A stretch of 64,000 nucleotides of DNA from Cryomorphaceae bacterium BACL29 MAG-121220-bin8. GTDB taxonomy: Bacteria > Bacteroidota > Bacteroidia > Flavobacteriales > Flavobacteriaceae. The number at the start of each line of letters is the position of its first letter. Position 1 is the stretch's first letter. The translations under genes were made by a program, and so were the position numbers. Positions 30,745 through 41,297 of the stretch are shown here, in pieces. Below the pieces are notes generated by a model. It did not search any database, was not told the DNA's origin, and saw only the letters and a program-made list of their open reading frames with translations. The stretch lies in NCBI GenBank assembly GCA_905182765.1, contig CAJJCV010000009.1, positions 1-64,000 on the forward strand. Reading direction: 5' to 3'.

Positions 30745-31647
30745 ATGAAGTGGGAAAAATTAATTAAAGAATTTAAAAACTATTTGATAATTGAAAGAAA
30801 TTTATCAAAAAACACAATTGACAGTTATTTATTTGATCTAAAAAAGTTAAAATTATTTTTAGATTCAAAAAATTCAAACAGTAATCCACTAAAGATTAAT
30901 GAATCATTAGCCAAAGAATTTATATATCAAATATCAAAAAAAGTAAAATCATCTACTCAAGCTAGAACAATCTCTGGTATTAAAAGATTTTACGATTATA
31001 TAATATTAGAAGAACTAATGAACGAAAATCCATTTCAAAATATAGAAACGCCTAAAATCGGCACTAAACTTCCCGTAACACTCACCACTGACGAAATAGA
31101 TAAAATCATTAGTTGTATAGATGATAAATCTAAAAACAAACTTAGAAATATAGCATTACTTGAAGTTCTTTACAGTTGCGGATTAAGAGTGTCTGAGTTA
31201 ATAACATTAAAAATTTCTGATTTATTTTTTAAGGAATCTTTAATCAAAGTTACAGGAAAAGGAAATAAAGAAAGGTTTGTGCCGATTAGTAATGAAGCTA
31301 AAAATTATATTGATAATTATATTATTCAAAAAAGAAATTTACATAAAATTAAAAAAGGTCACGAGGATACATTGTTTATAAATGAGAGAGGAAGTGGATT
31401 GACCCGAGTTATGATCTATTTAATTATTAATGATTTAAATAATATAGCGGATATTAAGAAAAAGATTGGTCCGCATACATTTAGACACTCATTTGCAACA
31501 CACCTATTAGAAAATGGAGCTGATTTGATTACAATTCAAAATATGCTAGGGCATGAAAACATTATTACAACCGAAAGATACCTACACGTAAACAAAAAAC
31601 ATCTTGTAGAATCAATGAGTAAATTTCATCCAAGAAATAATATGTAA
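30745..31647 (+). CDS. xerD: Site-specific tyrosine recombinase
   Basis: LYSCGLRVSELITLK, HTFRHSFATHLLENGADLITIQNMLGHENIITTERYLHV. Confidence 0.94.
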   Translation: MKWEKLIKEFKNYLIIERNLSKNTIDSYLFDLKKLKLFLDSKNSNSNPLKINESLAKEFIYQISKKVKSSTQARTISGIKRFYDYIILEELMNENPFQNIETPKIGTKLPVTLTTDEIDKIISCIDDKSKNKLRNIALLEVLYSCGLRVSELITLKISDLFFKESLIKVTGKGNKERFVPISNEAKNYIDNYIIQKRNLHKIKKGHEDTLFINERGSGLTRVMIYLIINDLNNIADIKKKIGPHTFRHSFATHLLENGADLITIQNMLGHENIITTERYLHVNKKHLVESMSKFHPRNNM

Positions 31648-31648
31648 G

Positions 31649-32353
31649 TTATTTTCTTTCTATTAATCTAAATCCTTCACCGTGGATATTTTCAATTTCA
31701 AGTCTATCATCTTTTTGCAAATATTTTCTAATTTTAGCAATATATACATCCATACTTCTTGATGTAAAATAGTTGTCATCATTCCATATTTTTATTAAAG
31801 CTAATTCACGAGGCATTAAATCATTTAAATGATTTAAAAGCAACTTTAGAAGTTCGTTTTCCTTAGGAGACAATTTAACATCTTTATCATTATTATATTT
31901 AAGAATCCTTAATTTAGAATTGAATTTAAAATTTGCAAATTCGTAAAGAAATTTTGTATTATTATCAGAATTTGATATTTTTTTTCGTTTAAATATTGAT
32001 TTGATTTTTAAAAGGAGAATGTCTGAATCAAAAGGTTTTGTCAAATAATCATCTGCTCCTAATTTATAACCTTTCAAAACGTCATCTTTTAAAGTTTTAG
32101 CAGTTAAAAAAAACAATGGAACATCTTTATTCAAATCCCTAATTTCTTTTGCCAAAGTAAAACCGTCTTTAAATGGTAACATAACATCAAGAATACATAA
32201 TCCAAAACTATTTTTTTTAAATTTTTCAAGTCCCTCTATTCCATTTTTAGCTAAAGTAACATTGTAAGAATGCAATTTTAAAAAATCATTGAGAATAGCA
32301 CCAAAATTAACGTCGTCTTCAACAAGTAAAATATTTTTATCGTTATTTTTCAT
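31649..32353 (-). CDS. OmpR-family response regulator
   Basis: ILLVEDDVNFGAIL, LCILDVMLPFKDG, LTAKTLKDDVLKGYKLGADDYLTKPF; winged-helix C-terminus RSMDVYIAKIRKYL. Confidence 0.95.
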   Translation of the reverse strand: MKNNDKNILLVEDDVNFGAILNDFLKLHSYNVTLAKNGIEGLEKFKKNSFGLCILDVMLPFKDGFTLAKEIRDLNKDVPLFFLTAKTLKDDVLKGYKLGADDYLTKPFDSDILLLKIKSIFKRKKISNSDNNTKFLYEFANFKFNSKLRILKYNNDKDVKLSPKENELLKLLLNHLNDLMPRELALIKIWNDDNYFTSRSMDVYIAKIRKYLQKDDRLEIENIHGEGFRLIERK

Positions 32354-32358
32354 ATAAT

Positions 32359-33939
32359 TTAAATATTAAGAGGCAATTTAATCACAAAAGTACTCCCTTC
32401 ACCTTGAACACTATCAACATTAATTGTACCAAAGTGAAGATCAATTATTTTTTTTACGTAAGACAATCCTAATCCGTGTCCTTTTACATTATGAACATTA
32501 CCTTTTGTTTCTCTATAAAATTTATCAAAGATCTTTTCTTTAACATCTTTACTCATACCCATTCCATTATCAGAAATTTTTATAAAAATATGACCTGATT
32601 CATTGTAAGTAGAAACTTTTATATTTGGTATGTCATTAGAATATTTAATTGAATTTTCAAGAATATTAACAACAACATTAACTAAATCCTCATGAGAACC
32701 CATAATATTGAAATGACTAGCAACTAGTTCATCAACAATTAAAGCATTTCTACTATTTAATAATAATTTTAAATGAACAAAAGATTCTTTAATAATGTCG
32801 TGAGTATTACAATCAATTTTTTTAATTATATTTTCTTTTTTTTCCAACTGAGATATTCTTAAAACATTTTCAACTTGGTGATTCATTCTTTCATTTTCAT
32901 CTTTAATCATCATTAGATATTGCGATCTCTTTTTTAAATCATTTTTAACATTTACATTTTCAATAGCATCAATTGCTAATTTAATTGTGGCAATTGGAGT
33001 TTTGAATTCATGTGTCATATTGTTTATAAAGTCGGACTTGATTTCGGAAACCTTTTTTTGTTTTAAAATTTGAAATATAGTAGATGCAAAAGTTATAATA
33101 ATAGCTAAAGTAAAAAGTAAAGAAAGTAAAATCAAAGTAGTTAAAGATGATCTTAAAAATACCTTTCTTTCTGGAAAAGCAATTACTAATTCAAATTCAC
33201 TATTTCCATTTTCATTTACAAATAAAGGAGACTTATACTTTCTCAAACCTTCTAAATTCGTATAATTATCCGACCCAACTTTTGTAGCAAATGTTCCATT
33301 AAAAACTCTATACTGAAAAGGAATATCAATATCCCTATCCATTAATTCTCGCTGTAATAAAAGTTCTAATTCAATATTAGTTAATCTTCTATGAATTGGT
33401 TTTAAAGAAGCTAATTCCATAAATACTGATGCGTATTTAGCTTTATCCATTAAAGACAATCTTTCTACTCTTTGAAGTCTCTCTATTGAACTCATATTTT
33501 GCATTTCTCTATCAAAAGCTTCATCAATAATAGTAGTTGTCTTTATACCTTTATATTCAATAATTGACGATGTGTCTAATGATTCCTGATCGAAAAGCTT
33601 GGAAGACACGTTATAGTCTTCTTCTAAAATTCCATGAGAATAAATATAAGTTTGATTGGTATTTTCATTTCTATCAACGAATTTAAAAACAGCACTAAGT
33701 TGTGATTCCTTAGGAGAACCTATACTATCAATTAATTTTTGATAAACCGCAAGGTAATCTCTCATTTCTCTACTTTGTATTTGCTCAGAAACAGATTTTA
33801 AAGCTTGATTGATATTTAACGAGAATTGTCTTTCTTTATTATCAAGTGTAGTTTTAATCCAAAACCCCTGAACAAAAATAATTCCGACCAAAGCAAAAGT
33901 CATTATTGCAATAAGAGGGAAAAATATTTTTTTATTCAT
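32359..33939 (-). CDS. Sensor histidine kinase
   Basis: NNMTHEFKTPIATIKLA H-box, VVNILENSIKYS N-box, ISDNGMGM, GLGLSYVKKI; two N-terminal TM segments. Confidence 0.95.
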   Translation of the reverse strand: MNKKIFFPLIAIMTFALVGIIFVQGFWIKTTLDNKERQFSLNINQALKSVSEQIQSREMRDYLAVYQKLIDSIGSPKESQLSAVFKFVDRNENTNQTYIYSHGILEEDYNVSSKLFDQESLDTSSIIEYKGIKTTTIIDEAFDREMQNMSSIERLQRVERLSLMDKAKYASVFMELASLKPIHRRLTNIELELLLQRELMDRDIDIPFQYRVFNGTFATKVGSDNYTNLEGLRKYKSPLFVNENGNSEFELVIAFPERKVFLRSSLTTLILLSLLFTLAIIITFASTIFQILKQKKVSEIKSDFINNMTHEFKTPIATIKLAIDAIENVNVKNDLKKRSQYLMMIKDENERMNHQVENVLRISQLEKKENIIKKIDCNTHDIIKESFVHLKLLLNSRNALIVDELVASHFNIMGSHEDLVNVVVNILENSIKYSNDIPNIKVSTYNESGHIFIKISDNGMGMSKDVKEKIFDKFYRETKGNVHNVKGHGLGLSYVKKIIDLHFGTINVDSVQGEGSTFVIKLPLNI

Positions 33940-33946
33940 AATCTAA

Positions 33947-34534
33947 TTAAACAAAAATAGAATTAAAATGATATATCAATGATGAAACTAATTTTCGATT
34001 TTCATTTACTGAACTATTTTCAAAAACATAATCAGCTAATGGTATTTTTTTTTGATCTGGCCATTGATTATTCATTTTCAACAAAACATCATCTTTTTTA
34101 ACATTATCTCTTTTAGTAACTCTTTCAATTCTTTTATTGATATCAGAAATAACTAAAATATTATAATCGTTTGATTTGTAAGATCCTGATTCAAAAATCA
34201 AAGCCGATTCATATATGACAAAATCATTATTTAATCTACTTTTCCAATTCATAAAATCATTAAAAACTTCAGGATGAACAATAGAATTAATTTTATTCAA
34301 AGCAGATGAATCATTGAAAATCAGGTTTGAAATATATTTTTTGTTAATAAATCCATTAGTATAGGTAGAAGACCCAAAAAATTCAATCAATTTTACCTTT
34401 AAATCTTTTGAACTATTCATTAAAATTTTTGCCCTTGTATCTGAATCATAAACAGGAATAGAATTGCTTTTGAATTCTTTTGAAATTGTAGATTTTCCCG
34501 ATCCGATCCCGCCTGTTAAACCAATTATTTTCAT
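33947..34534 (-). CDS. coaE: Dephospho-CoA kinase
   Basis: MKIIGLTGGIGSGKSTISKEF; IPVYDSDTRAKILM. Confidence 0.94.
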   Translation of the reverse strand: MKIIGLTGGIGSGKSTISKEFKSNSIPVYDSDTRAKILMNSSKDLKVKLIEFFGSSTYTNGFINKKYISNLIFNDSSALNKINSIVHPEVFNDFMNWKSRLNNDFVIYESALIFESGSYKSNDYNILVISDINKRIERVTKRDNVKKDDVLLKMNNQWPDQKKIPLADYVFENSSVNENRKLVSSLIYHFNSIFV

Positions 34535-34575
34535 AAGTATTATTACAAAATTAACTGAAGTTTCATTAAAAGAAT

Positions 34576-35400
34576 TTAATCTTTGTTAGTAGAAGAAACT
34601 ATATCAATAATTTCTTGACTCACTCCTACGTTTGAAAAACCTCCATCATTATATAAATTTTGAAGAGTTACTCTTTTAGTTAAATCAGAAAAAAGAGTTA
34701 CTGTATAATTTGCACAATCTAAAGCAGTAGCATTTCCTAAAGGAGACATCTTTTCAGCATAAGTAATAAAACCATCAAATCCAGTAACACCTTTTCCAGC
34801 TGTAGTTGGTGTAGGAGATTGAGAAATTGTATTAACCCTTACTTTTTTTTCTTTACCAAAAAAATATCCAAAGCTTCTAGCGATAGACTCTAAATAAGCC
34901 TTATTATCTGCCATATCATTGTAATTAGGAAAAACTCTTTGAGCAGCCATGTAAGATAATGCAACAATACTTGACCATTCGTTCATAGCATCGAGTTTAT
35001 ATAAACTCTGTAATAACTTGTGAAAAGAAACAGCAGAAACATCCCATCCTTTTCCAGTCCAGTCATGATTCAAATCAGTGTAATGTTTTCCTTTTCTTAC
35101 ATTTACGGACATACCTATTGAATGAAGAACAAAATCAATTTTTCCATCAAAAATTTCCATAGTTTGATTGATTAGATTTTCTAGATCATCGATTTTAGTG
35201 GCATCCGCAGGGATAAGTTTTGAATTTGTTTTTTTAGCAAGTTGATGAACATTCCCCATTCTAAGCGCTATAGGCGCATTAGTTAAGACAAATTCACCTC
35301 CTTCTTCAAATACTCTTTCAGCTGTTTTCCATGCAATTGAATTTTCATCTAAAGCACCAAAAATTATTCCTTTCTTTCCTTTTAAAAGATTATAAGACAT
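34576..35400 (-). CDS. fabI: Enoyl-[acyl-carrier-protein] reductase (NADH), SDR family
   Basis: LKGKKGIIFGALDENSIAWKTAERV, LHSIGMS, ALSYMAAQRVFPNYNDMADNKAYLESIARSFG. Confidence 0.95.
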   Translation of the reverse strand: MSYNLLKGKKGIIFGALDENSIAWKTAERVFEEGGEFVLTNAPIALRMGNVHQLAKKTNSKLIPADATKIDDLENLINQTMEIFDGKIDFVLHSIGMSVNVRKGKHYTDLNHDWTGKGWDVSAVSFHKLLQSLYKLDAMNEWSSIVALSYMAAQRVFPNYNDMADNKAYLESIARSFGYFFGKEKKVRVNTISQSPTPTTAGKGVTGFDGFITYAEKMSPLGNATALDCANYTVTLFSDLTKRVTLQNLYNDGGFSNVGVSQEIIDIVSSTNKD

Positions 35401-35426
35401 ATAAAATATTTTGTATAAATATAAGA

Positions 35427-37079
35427 CTAATTAAGTAACTCCTTAGCATGTGTAATAGCTGAATCAGAAATTAAATCACCTGCTAACATTTTAGCAATTT
35501 CATCAATTCTTTCTTGATTACTGAGTTGCTTAACCATTGTTGATGTAGAACTTAAACTATTTTGTTTATAAACACTTAGTTGTTGATTACCTTTTGATGC
35601 TACTTGAGGAAGGTGTGTGATTGCAATAATCTGCATTTTTGAGCTCATTTCAAGCATCATATTAGCCATTGCATTAGACATTTCTCCAGAAACACCTGAA
35701 TCAATCTCATCAAAAATCATTGTTGGAAGATTTAAATGTTTAGACAAAATTGATTTAATGGATAATAAAATTCTTGACAATTCCCCACCAGAAGCGATTT
35801 TAAATAATGGTGCATACTCTATACCTTTATTAGCAGAAAACAAAACCTCAATTTGATCAGAACCATATCTGTTAAAATCATCTATTTTTGAAAGCTTAAA
35901 ATCAAAAGAAGCATTTTTCATTCCAAGGTCTAATAATAAAGACTCTAATTCTGATTTAAGCTTAGGAATTATCTTTTTTCTTGATATTGATATTTTTTTA
36001 GAAAGTTCTTGTAAATAATGAGTTTTCTTACTTATTGATTTTTGCAACTCATCAATATTAATTTCGACAGAACCTGACTCCTCTAATTTACTTTTAAGCT
36101 CTTGTTGTTTAATTATTAAATCACTTATTGAATTTACAGAATGTTTTTTTTGTAAATTATAAATAACATTAAGTCTTGATTCCATTTTATCGATTTCCGA
36201 ATCATCATCACTAAAATCAAACGAAGAATTATTTAAGTCAAATTTAATATCATTTAACTCAATTAAAAGACTATCCAATCTGTTTTTAATAGGAGAAAAG
36301 TTATCTGAAATTTTTGAAATATTATTTAATATAGAATTTAAAGAAAATATTTTATTTTCAATACTGTCATCTGAAGAATACAAGATGTGATCAATTTGAG
36401 AAAAGGAAGATTTTATTTCTTCGGAATTTTTAAATAGCTTTAATTTATTTTCTATTATATCCTGTTCATCAATAACTAATTTAACATCATTTAATTCATT
36501 GTATAAATACAACAAATAATCGTTGTCATTTTTTAAACTCGTATTTAATCTAATTAACTTTTCTAGTTCAATTTTAAGATCTCTATAATTAATTAATGTA
36601 TCGTTAAAGTTTTTAACAATATGCTGTTGTTCGGCTAAATTATCAATAAGAGAATAGAAAAAAGAATTATTAGAACTTGCTAAGGTTTGATGTTGAGTAT
36701 GTATATCAATAAGTTTCTCTCCAACAGTTTTTAAAAAATCTAAATTTACAGGGCTATCATTGATAAAAGATCTTGATTTACCATTTGGAAGAATTTCTCT
36801 TCTTAAAATTGTTTGATCAAAATAATCAATATTATTTTTAACTAATAAACTTTGAATATTAAAATTAGATAAATTGAACTCTGCTTCTAATACACATTTC
36901 AAAGTTGAATTTTTTAATAAATTCTGTCCAGCTCTTTTACCAATAATTAGTGATAATGCGCTCAATAAAATAGATTTACCAGACCCTGTATCACCAGTTA
37001 CAGTTGTAAAACCAGATAAAAAATCGATTTCAACTTTATCAATTAACGTGAAATTTTTTATTAAAACCTTAGTTAGCAC
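35427..37079 (-). CDS. recN: DNA repair protein RecN
   Basis: MLTKVLIKNFTLIDKVEIDFLSGFTTVTGDTGSGKSILLSALSLIIGKR; MIFDEIDSGVSGEMSNAM. Confidence 0.96.
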   Translation of the reverse strand: MLTKVLIKNFTLIDKVEIDFLSGFTTVTGDTGSGKSILLSALSLIIGKRAGQNLLKNSTLKCVLEAEFNLSNFNIQSLLVKNNIDYFDQTILRREILPNGKSRSFINDSPVNLDFLKTVGEKLIDIHTQHQTLASSNNSFFYSLIDNLAEQQHIVKNFNDTLINYRDLKIELEKLIRLNTSLKNDNDYLLYLYNELNDVKLVIDEQDIIENKLKLFKNSEEIKSSFSQIDHILYSSDDSIENKIFSLNSILNNISKISDNFSPIKNRLDSLLIELNDIKFDLNNSSFDFSDDDSEIDKMESRLNVIYNLQKKHSVNSISDLIIKQQELKSKLEESGSVEINIDELQKSISKKTHYLQELSKKISISRKKIIPKLKSELESLLLDLGMKNASFDFKLSKIDDFNRYGSDQIEVLFSANKGIEYAPLFKIASGGELSRILLSIKSILSKHLNLPTMIFDEIDSGVSGEMSNAMANMMLEMSSKMQIIAITHLPQVASKGNQQLSVYKQNSLSSTSTMVKQLSNQERIDEIAKMLAGDLISDSAITHAKELLN

Positions 37080-37112
37080 TATTTAAATAATTAAATAATT
37101 AAATTAATAAAA

Positions 37113-38006
37113 TTATCTAACACTATTCCATTTATTAGAAAAGAATGGAGAAAGATAATTTAAATCTGAAATAATGGAGGAAACATCAAAAAAAGATCCT
37201 CCAGAGTAAATGTCTTTAATTTCGTCTGATTTAGAATCAAAAATTATTTTAACAAGTATTGAGTTAGGATTTCTCTTTTGTAAAGGTTTTAAAGATGATA
37301 TGGAAGATGCAATATTTTTCTTAGCAGTTAAGATATCCGAATACATTAAATCTAAACCATTAACATGATAATTATAGAAAAATTCAGAAAATTCAATAGA
37401 ATCTTTCGAAGTTAAATATTCAATTAGCCAAAACTTATTTAATTTTCCACCATTATGAGAAGAATTCCATCCTGAAATATTATTTTGATTAGCATAATTT
37501 GAAATTGTTTTTGAAATATTATAAAAATTATTTCCAGAATTTAAAATATAGGAATCGCGATCTAATCCAATTATAATATTTAAATAAAAAGCCAATAATG
37601 AAGATAATTTTGATTCAAATTGATTTTCATTGAAAACTATTGGTTCATATTCAATATATTCAAATTGAAAGTTTTTTTCTAAAAAAGTAAAAATAGGTGT
37701 TGAGTATGAGGAATTCAAAACGGGTCTAGATGCTTGGAACTCAATATTGGCAACGTAATTATTATTTGAATAACTTTTTATAGAAAACAGAACGTTTAAA
37801 TTAATTTTTTCAAATTCAGAATAATTATCATTTGACCAACTAGCATTATTAATAAAATTTGAAATAGAATTTTGTAAATTCAAAAATACAGAGTTATTGG
37901 TCTGATTTACAGATTCTGAGTTTACGATAATCTTACCATTAATTTCTTGAGAAAAAGAAAAATTAATGAATAAAATATTAATTAAAACTAAACTAATTCT
38001 TTTCAT
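37113..38006 (-). CDS. DUF4835 family protein (suspected PorD, type IX secretion-associated)
   Basis: Signal peptide MKRISLVLINILFINFSFSQEINGKIIVNSESVNQTNNSVFLNLQNSISNFINNASWSNDNY; located between coaBC and recN as in other Bacteroidetes. Confidence 0.8.
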   Translation of the reverse strand: MKRISLVLINILFINFSFSQEINGKIIVNSESVNQTNNSVFLNLQNSISNFINNASWSNDNYSEFEKINLNVLFSIKSYSNNNYVANIEFQASRPVLNSSYSTPIFTFLEKNFQFEYIEYEPIVFNENQFESKLSSLLAFYLNIIIGLDRDSYILNSGNNFYNISKTISNYANQNNISGWNSSHNGGKLNKFWLIEYLTSKDSIEFSEFFYNYHVNGLDLMYSDILTAKKNIASSISSLKPLQKRNPNSILVKIIFDSKSDEIKDIYSGGSFFDVSSIISDLNYLSPFFSNKWNSVR

Positions 38007-39216
38007 AAAAACCATCAATTAACTCGTTAAATATATCAATTGACACATCAATTTTAGATTTTAAATCGAATTTTTTCACTAACCCATTTTTATTTATGAA
38101 GGTAACTTTATTAGTGTCATGTCCAAACCCAGCACCTTTATCATTAAGAGAATTTAAAACAATAGCATCTAAATTTTTATTTTTAATTTTAATTAAAGCA
38201 TTTTGAGTTTCATTATCTGTTTCAAGAGCAAAACCTACAAGAATTTGTTTTTCAGTTTTATTTTCACCTAAATATTTTAAAATATCAATATTCTGAATTA
38301 AATCAATTGATAGTAAACTATTGTTATGTTTCTTTATTTTTTTTATAGATCGGCTCTTTGGTTTAAAGTCTGAGACTGCAGCAGAAAGAATAGAAATATC
38401 AGAAAATTTAAAGTATTTTTTTGTCTCTAAAAACATTTCGTCAGCAGTAACAACATTTACTACTGAAATATTCTTATCTATTAAATTCAAACTAGTTGGT
38501 CCGGTAATTAGTGTTACTTCTGCACCTAAACTAGCTGCAGTTTTAGCTAAAGAGAAACCCATTTTACCTGATGAAAAATTACCAATGAATCTAACCGCAT
38601 CTATGGGTTCATAAGTTGGACCTGCGGTAATTAATATTTTTTTATTATTTAACTTTAATTCTTCTTTAATATTGTTTATTATAAAATCTACAATCTCTTC
38701 AGGTTCTTTCATCCTACCTTCTCCCTCAAGACCACTTGCTAAAAAACCTGAACCTACAGGGATATGAATTTTTCCATGACTAATTAACTTTTTAATATTT
38801 TCTTGATTAGCCAGATTTTTATGCATATCCAAATCCATAGCTGGAGCAAAATACACTGGACATTTTGAAGATAAATATGTGGCTAGAAGTAAATTATCAG
38901 CTCTAGCTGAAGCCATTTTAGATAATGTATTTGATGTAGCTGGAGCAATTAAAAAAACGTCTGCCCATAAAGCTAATTCAACATGATTATTCCAAAGTTT
39001 ATTTTTGTCATTTTTATCAAAAAATTCTGAAAGAACTGGTTTGTTTGATAAAGTAGAGAGAGTAAGCGGAGTAACAAAATCTTTAGAGCTAGATGTCATC
39101 AAAACTTGGACATTAGCTCCTTGTTTTTTAAAAAGTCTGACTAAATAAGTTGATTTATAAGCAGCAATACCTCCAGTAACTCCAAGCAAGATATTTTTAC
39201 CACTTAGAATAGACAT
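37993..39216 (-). CDS. coaBC: Bifunctional phosphopantothenoylcysteine decarboxylase / phosphopantothenate-cysteine ligase
   Basis: ILLGVTGGIAAYKSTYLVRLFKKQGANVQVLMT; ITAGPTYEPIDAVRFIGNFSSGKMG. Confidence 0.96.
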   Translation of the reverse strand: MSILSGKNILLGVTGGIAAYKSTYLVRLFKKQGANVQVLMTSSSKDFVTPLTLSTLSNKPVLSEFFDKNDKNKLWNNHVELALWADVFLIAPATSNTLSKMASARADNLLLATYLSSKCPVYFAPAMDLDMHKNLANQENIKKLISHGKIHIPVGSGFLASGLEGEGRMKEPEEIVDFIINNIKEELKLNNKKILITAGPTYEPIDAVRFIGNFSSGKMGFSLAKTAASLGAEVTLITGPTSLNLIDKNISVVNVVTADEMFLETKKYFKFSDISILSAAVSDFKPKSRSIKKIKKHNNSLLSIDLIQNIDILKYLGENKTEKQILVGFALETDNETQNALIKIKNKNLDAIVLNSLNDKGAGFGHDTNKVTFINKNGLVKKFDLKSKIDVSIDIFNELIDGFYEKN

Positions 39217-39218
39217 TT

Positions 39219-39542
39219 CTATTCTTTAATTTCAGTATTTCTAAAATATATTTTTTCATTTAACCAATTTTCAACAGCCATAGCGTGAGCTTTAGGGAGT
39301 TTCTCGTAGAATTTAGAAACCTCAATTTGCTCTTTGTTTTCAAAAATCTCATCCAAACTTTCAGTTGGACTAGCAAACTCTTCTAATTTATCTAATAATT
39401 CTTTTTTAATAGATTCGTTTATTTGAATGGTTCTTTTAGAAATAATTGAAATAGCTTCGTATATATTATCTGTTTTAGCTTCGATAATGTTTCTGTCGTA
39501 AGTGATAGTTTCTAGTGGTGCATCAGTTTTTTTAAAATCCAT
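39219..39542 (-). CDS. rpoZ: DNA-directed RNA polymerase omega subunit (Bacteroidetes type)
   Basis: 107 aa; NIYEAISIISKRTIQINESIK; between bamD and coaBC. Confidence 0.75.
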   Translation of the reverse strand: MDFKKTDAPLETITYDRNIIEAKTDNIYEAISIISKRTIQINESIKKELLDKLEEFASPTESLDEIFENKEQIEVSKFYEKLPKAHAMAVENWLNEKIYFRNTEIKE

Positions 39543-39553
39543 GTTTTTTGTTT

Positions 39554-40369
39554 TTACTGTACTGTACTGTTTTTTGCAAATGTAGTAATTTCTTCGTCTA
39601 TAGTCTCAATCATTTTATTTGATTTTTCTATATATTTTGTTTCCGGATAAGTAACCATTAATTCCTTATGAATTTTTCTAGCCTGTTCAAATCTTTCAAT
39701 TTTTTTTGAATCAATACTATTTACAGCTAATTCAAAAGAAGAATCAAGTAAATAAAACAATGCATCTTCTCTGTAAGGGGTTCCTGGGTAATCTGAAATA
39801 AAATCATCTAAAACAATTATTGCAGACTTATAGTCTCTAATTGTATTAAATTGTTTAGCAATTTCAAAAGCTTTATATTCTAGTTTTATTCTTAACTCTT
39901 GAACTAAATCATTTGCATCGGACATTTTTTCAGAACTTGGATAAGTATTTATAAATTCTTGAAGCTTTTCAATTGCAGTAAGAGTTTCTTTTTGATCTAA
40001 GCTAAAAACAGGAGAAGTTTTATAGTATGAATAAGCACCTAAATAAGCTGCCTCATCTACTTTTTGACTCAATGGATATGCCTTTATAAAGCTTTCAAAC
40101 TGATAACCAGCATCAATATACTTTTTTGTATTTAGGAGTGAATTTGCATAGAAAAAAGTAACTCTTTCAGCTTGAGGCTTTCCTCTATATTGTGATTGTA
40201 TTTGCTCAAATAGTCTAGAGGCTCTTCTAAATTCTTGATTGTCGTAATATTTTTCGGCAACTTCATACTTTAATTTAATGTCTTCACTTTTTAAAATTCT
40301 TTGAAACTCATTACAAGAAGTCAGGAATATTAAACAAAAAATAATTGGTAGTTTATTTTTTAAATGCAT
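39554..40369 (-). CDS. bamD: Outer membrane protein assembly factor BamD (TPR lipoprotein)
   Basis: IFLTSCNEFQRILKS lipobox; AEKYYDNQEFRRASRLFEQIQSQYRGKPQAERV TPR-type. Confidence 0.92.
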   Translation of the reverse strand: MHLKNKLPIIFCLIFLTSCNEFQRILKSEDIKLKYEVAEKYYDNQEFRRASRLFEQIQSQYRGKPQAERVTFFYANSLLNTKKYIDAGYQFESFIKAYPLSQKVDEAAYLGAYSYYKTSPVFSLDQKETLTAIEKLQEFINTYPSSEKMSDANDLVQELRIKLEYKAFEIAKQFNTIRDYKSAIIVLDDFISDYPGTPYREDALFYLLDSSFELAVNSIDSKKIERFEQARKIHKELMVTYPETKYIEKSNKMIETIDEEITTFAKNSTVQ

Positions 40370-40400
40370 TTGGCAAATTTAGTATTTTTTTCTAAACGAT

Positions 40401-41297
40401 TTAATAATCTTTTTTTATTTTGGAAATTGAATTTTGAATTTTAGTTTTTAATTGATTTGACACTGGAATCAATGGAAGTCTTAAATTATTTTGACATAAA
40501 TTTAAAAATGACAAAGCAGCTTTAACGCCAGATGGATTACCTTCTTCAAATAAGAAATCTAGTAATGGCTTTATAATTTTGAATTTTGATACACATTCTG
40601 ACACATTTTTTTCAAAAGACATACGAATTATTTCAGAAAACTCATTAGGAATACAACCAGCTACCACGGAAATCACTCCATCACCACCCATTAAAACACT
40701 CTGATAAGCAGTATCATCATCACCAGAAATAATTAAAAAATCATCTGGGCTATTTGTAATTAATTCTTTTACTTGATTTAAGTCACCAGATGCTTCTTTG
40801 ATACCTATTATATTTTTAAACTCATTAGCTAACTTAATTGTTATTTCAGGAAGCATATTACAACCTGTTCTAGATGGAACATTATATAAAATTATCGGTA
40901 ATGTAGACGATTTAGCTAATAAAGAAAAATGATTGTATAAGCCATTCATAGTCGGTTTATTATAATAGGGCGTGACAGAAAGAATAGCAGAATAACCAGT
41001 GAAATCAGTTTTTTTTAAATTTTTTAATAGATAATTTGTGTCATTTGAACCAAATCCTAAAACTAATGGAATACGATTATTATTGGCCTTTACAAAGGCT
41101 TGACGAGAAATCATTTTTTCATCATCAGACATTGTAGAACTTTCACCTGTTGTTCCTTGAACAACAATATATTTTATTCCATTGTTTATCAGAAAATCAA
41201 CAATATTTTTAATCGCATCAAAATCTATGGAAAGATCATTTTTAAAAGGGGTCACAACAGCGACACCCGTACCTTTAAGTTTTTTTATTAAACTCAT
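40401..41297 (-). CDS. dapA: 4-hydroxy-tetrahydrodipicolinate synthase
   Basis: GTGVAVVTPFKNDLSIDF, VVQGTTGESSTMS, LYNVPSRTGCNM, GIKEASGDL. Confidence 0.96.
   Translation of the reverse strand: MSLIKKLKGTGVAVVTPFKNDLSIDFDAIKNIVDFLINNGIKYIVVQGTTGESSTMSDDEKMISRQAFVKANNNRIPLVLGFGSNDTNYLLKNLKKTDFTGYSAILSVTPYYNKPTMNGLYNHFSLLAKSSTLPIILYNVPSRTGCNMLPEITIKLANEFKNIIGIKEASGDLNQVKELITNSPDDFLIISGDDDTAYQSVLMGGDGVISVVAGCIPNEFSEIIRMSFEKNVSECVSKFKIIKPLLDFLFEEGNPSGVKAALSFLNLCQNNLRLPLIPVSNQLKTKIQNSISKIKKDY

Noticed and set aside
35617-38614. ORFs 35617..35856, 36874..37086, 38321..38614 (+)
   Set aside because: Antisense to recN and coaBC.
39555-39572. Tandem ACAGT repeat at the bamD 3' end
   Set aside because: Only about three 5-nt units at the end of the coding sequence; not enough to be a functional repeat.
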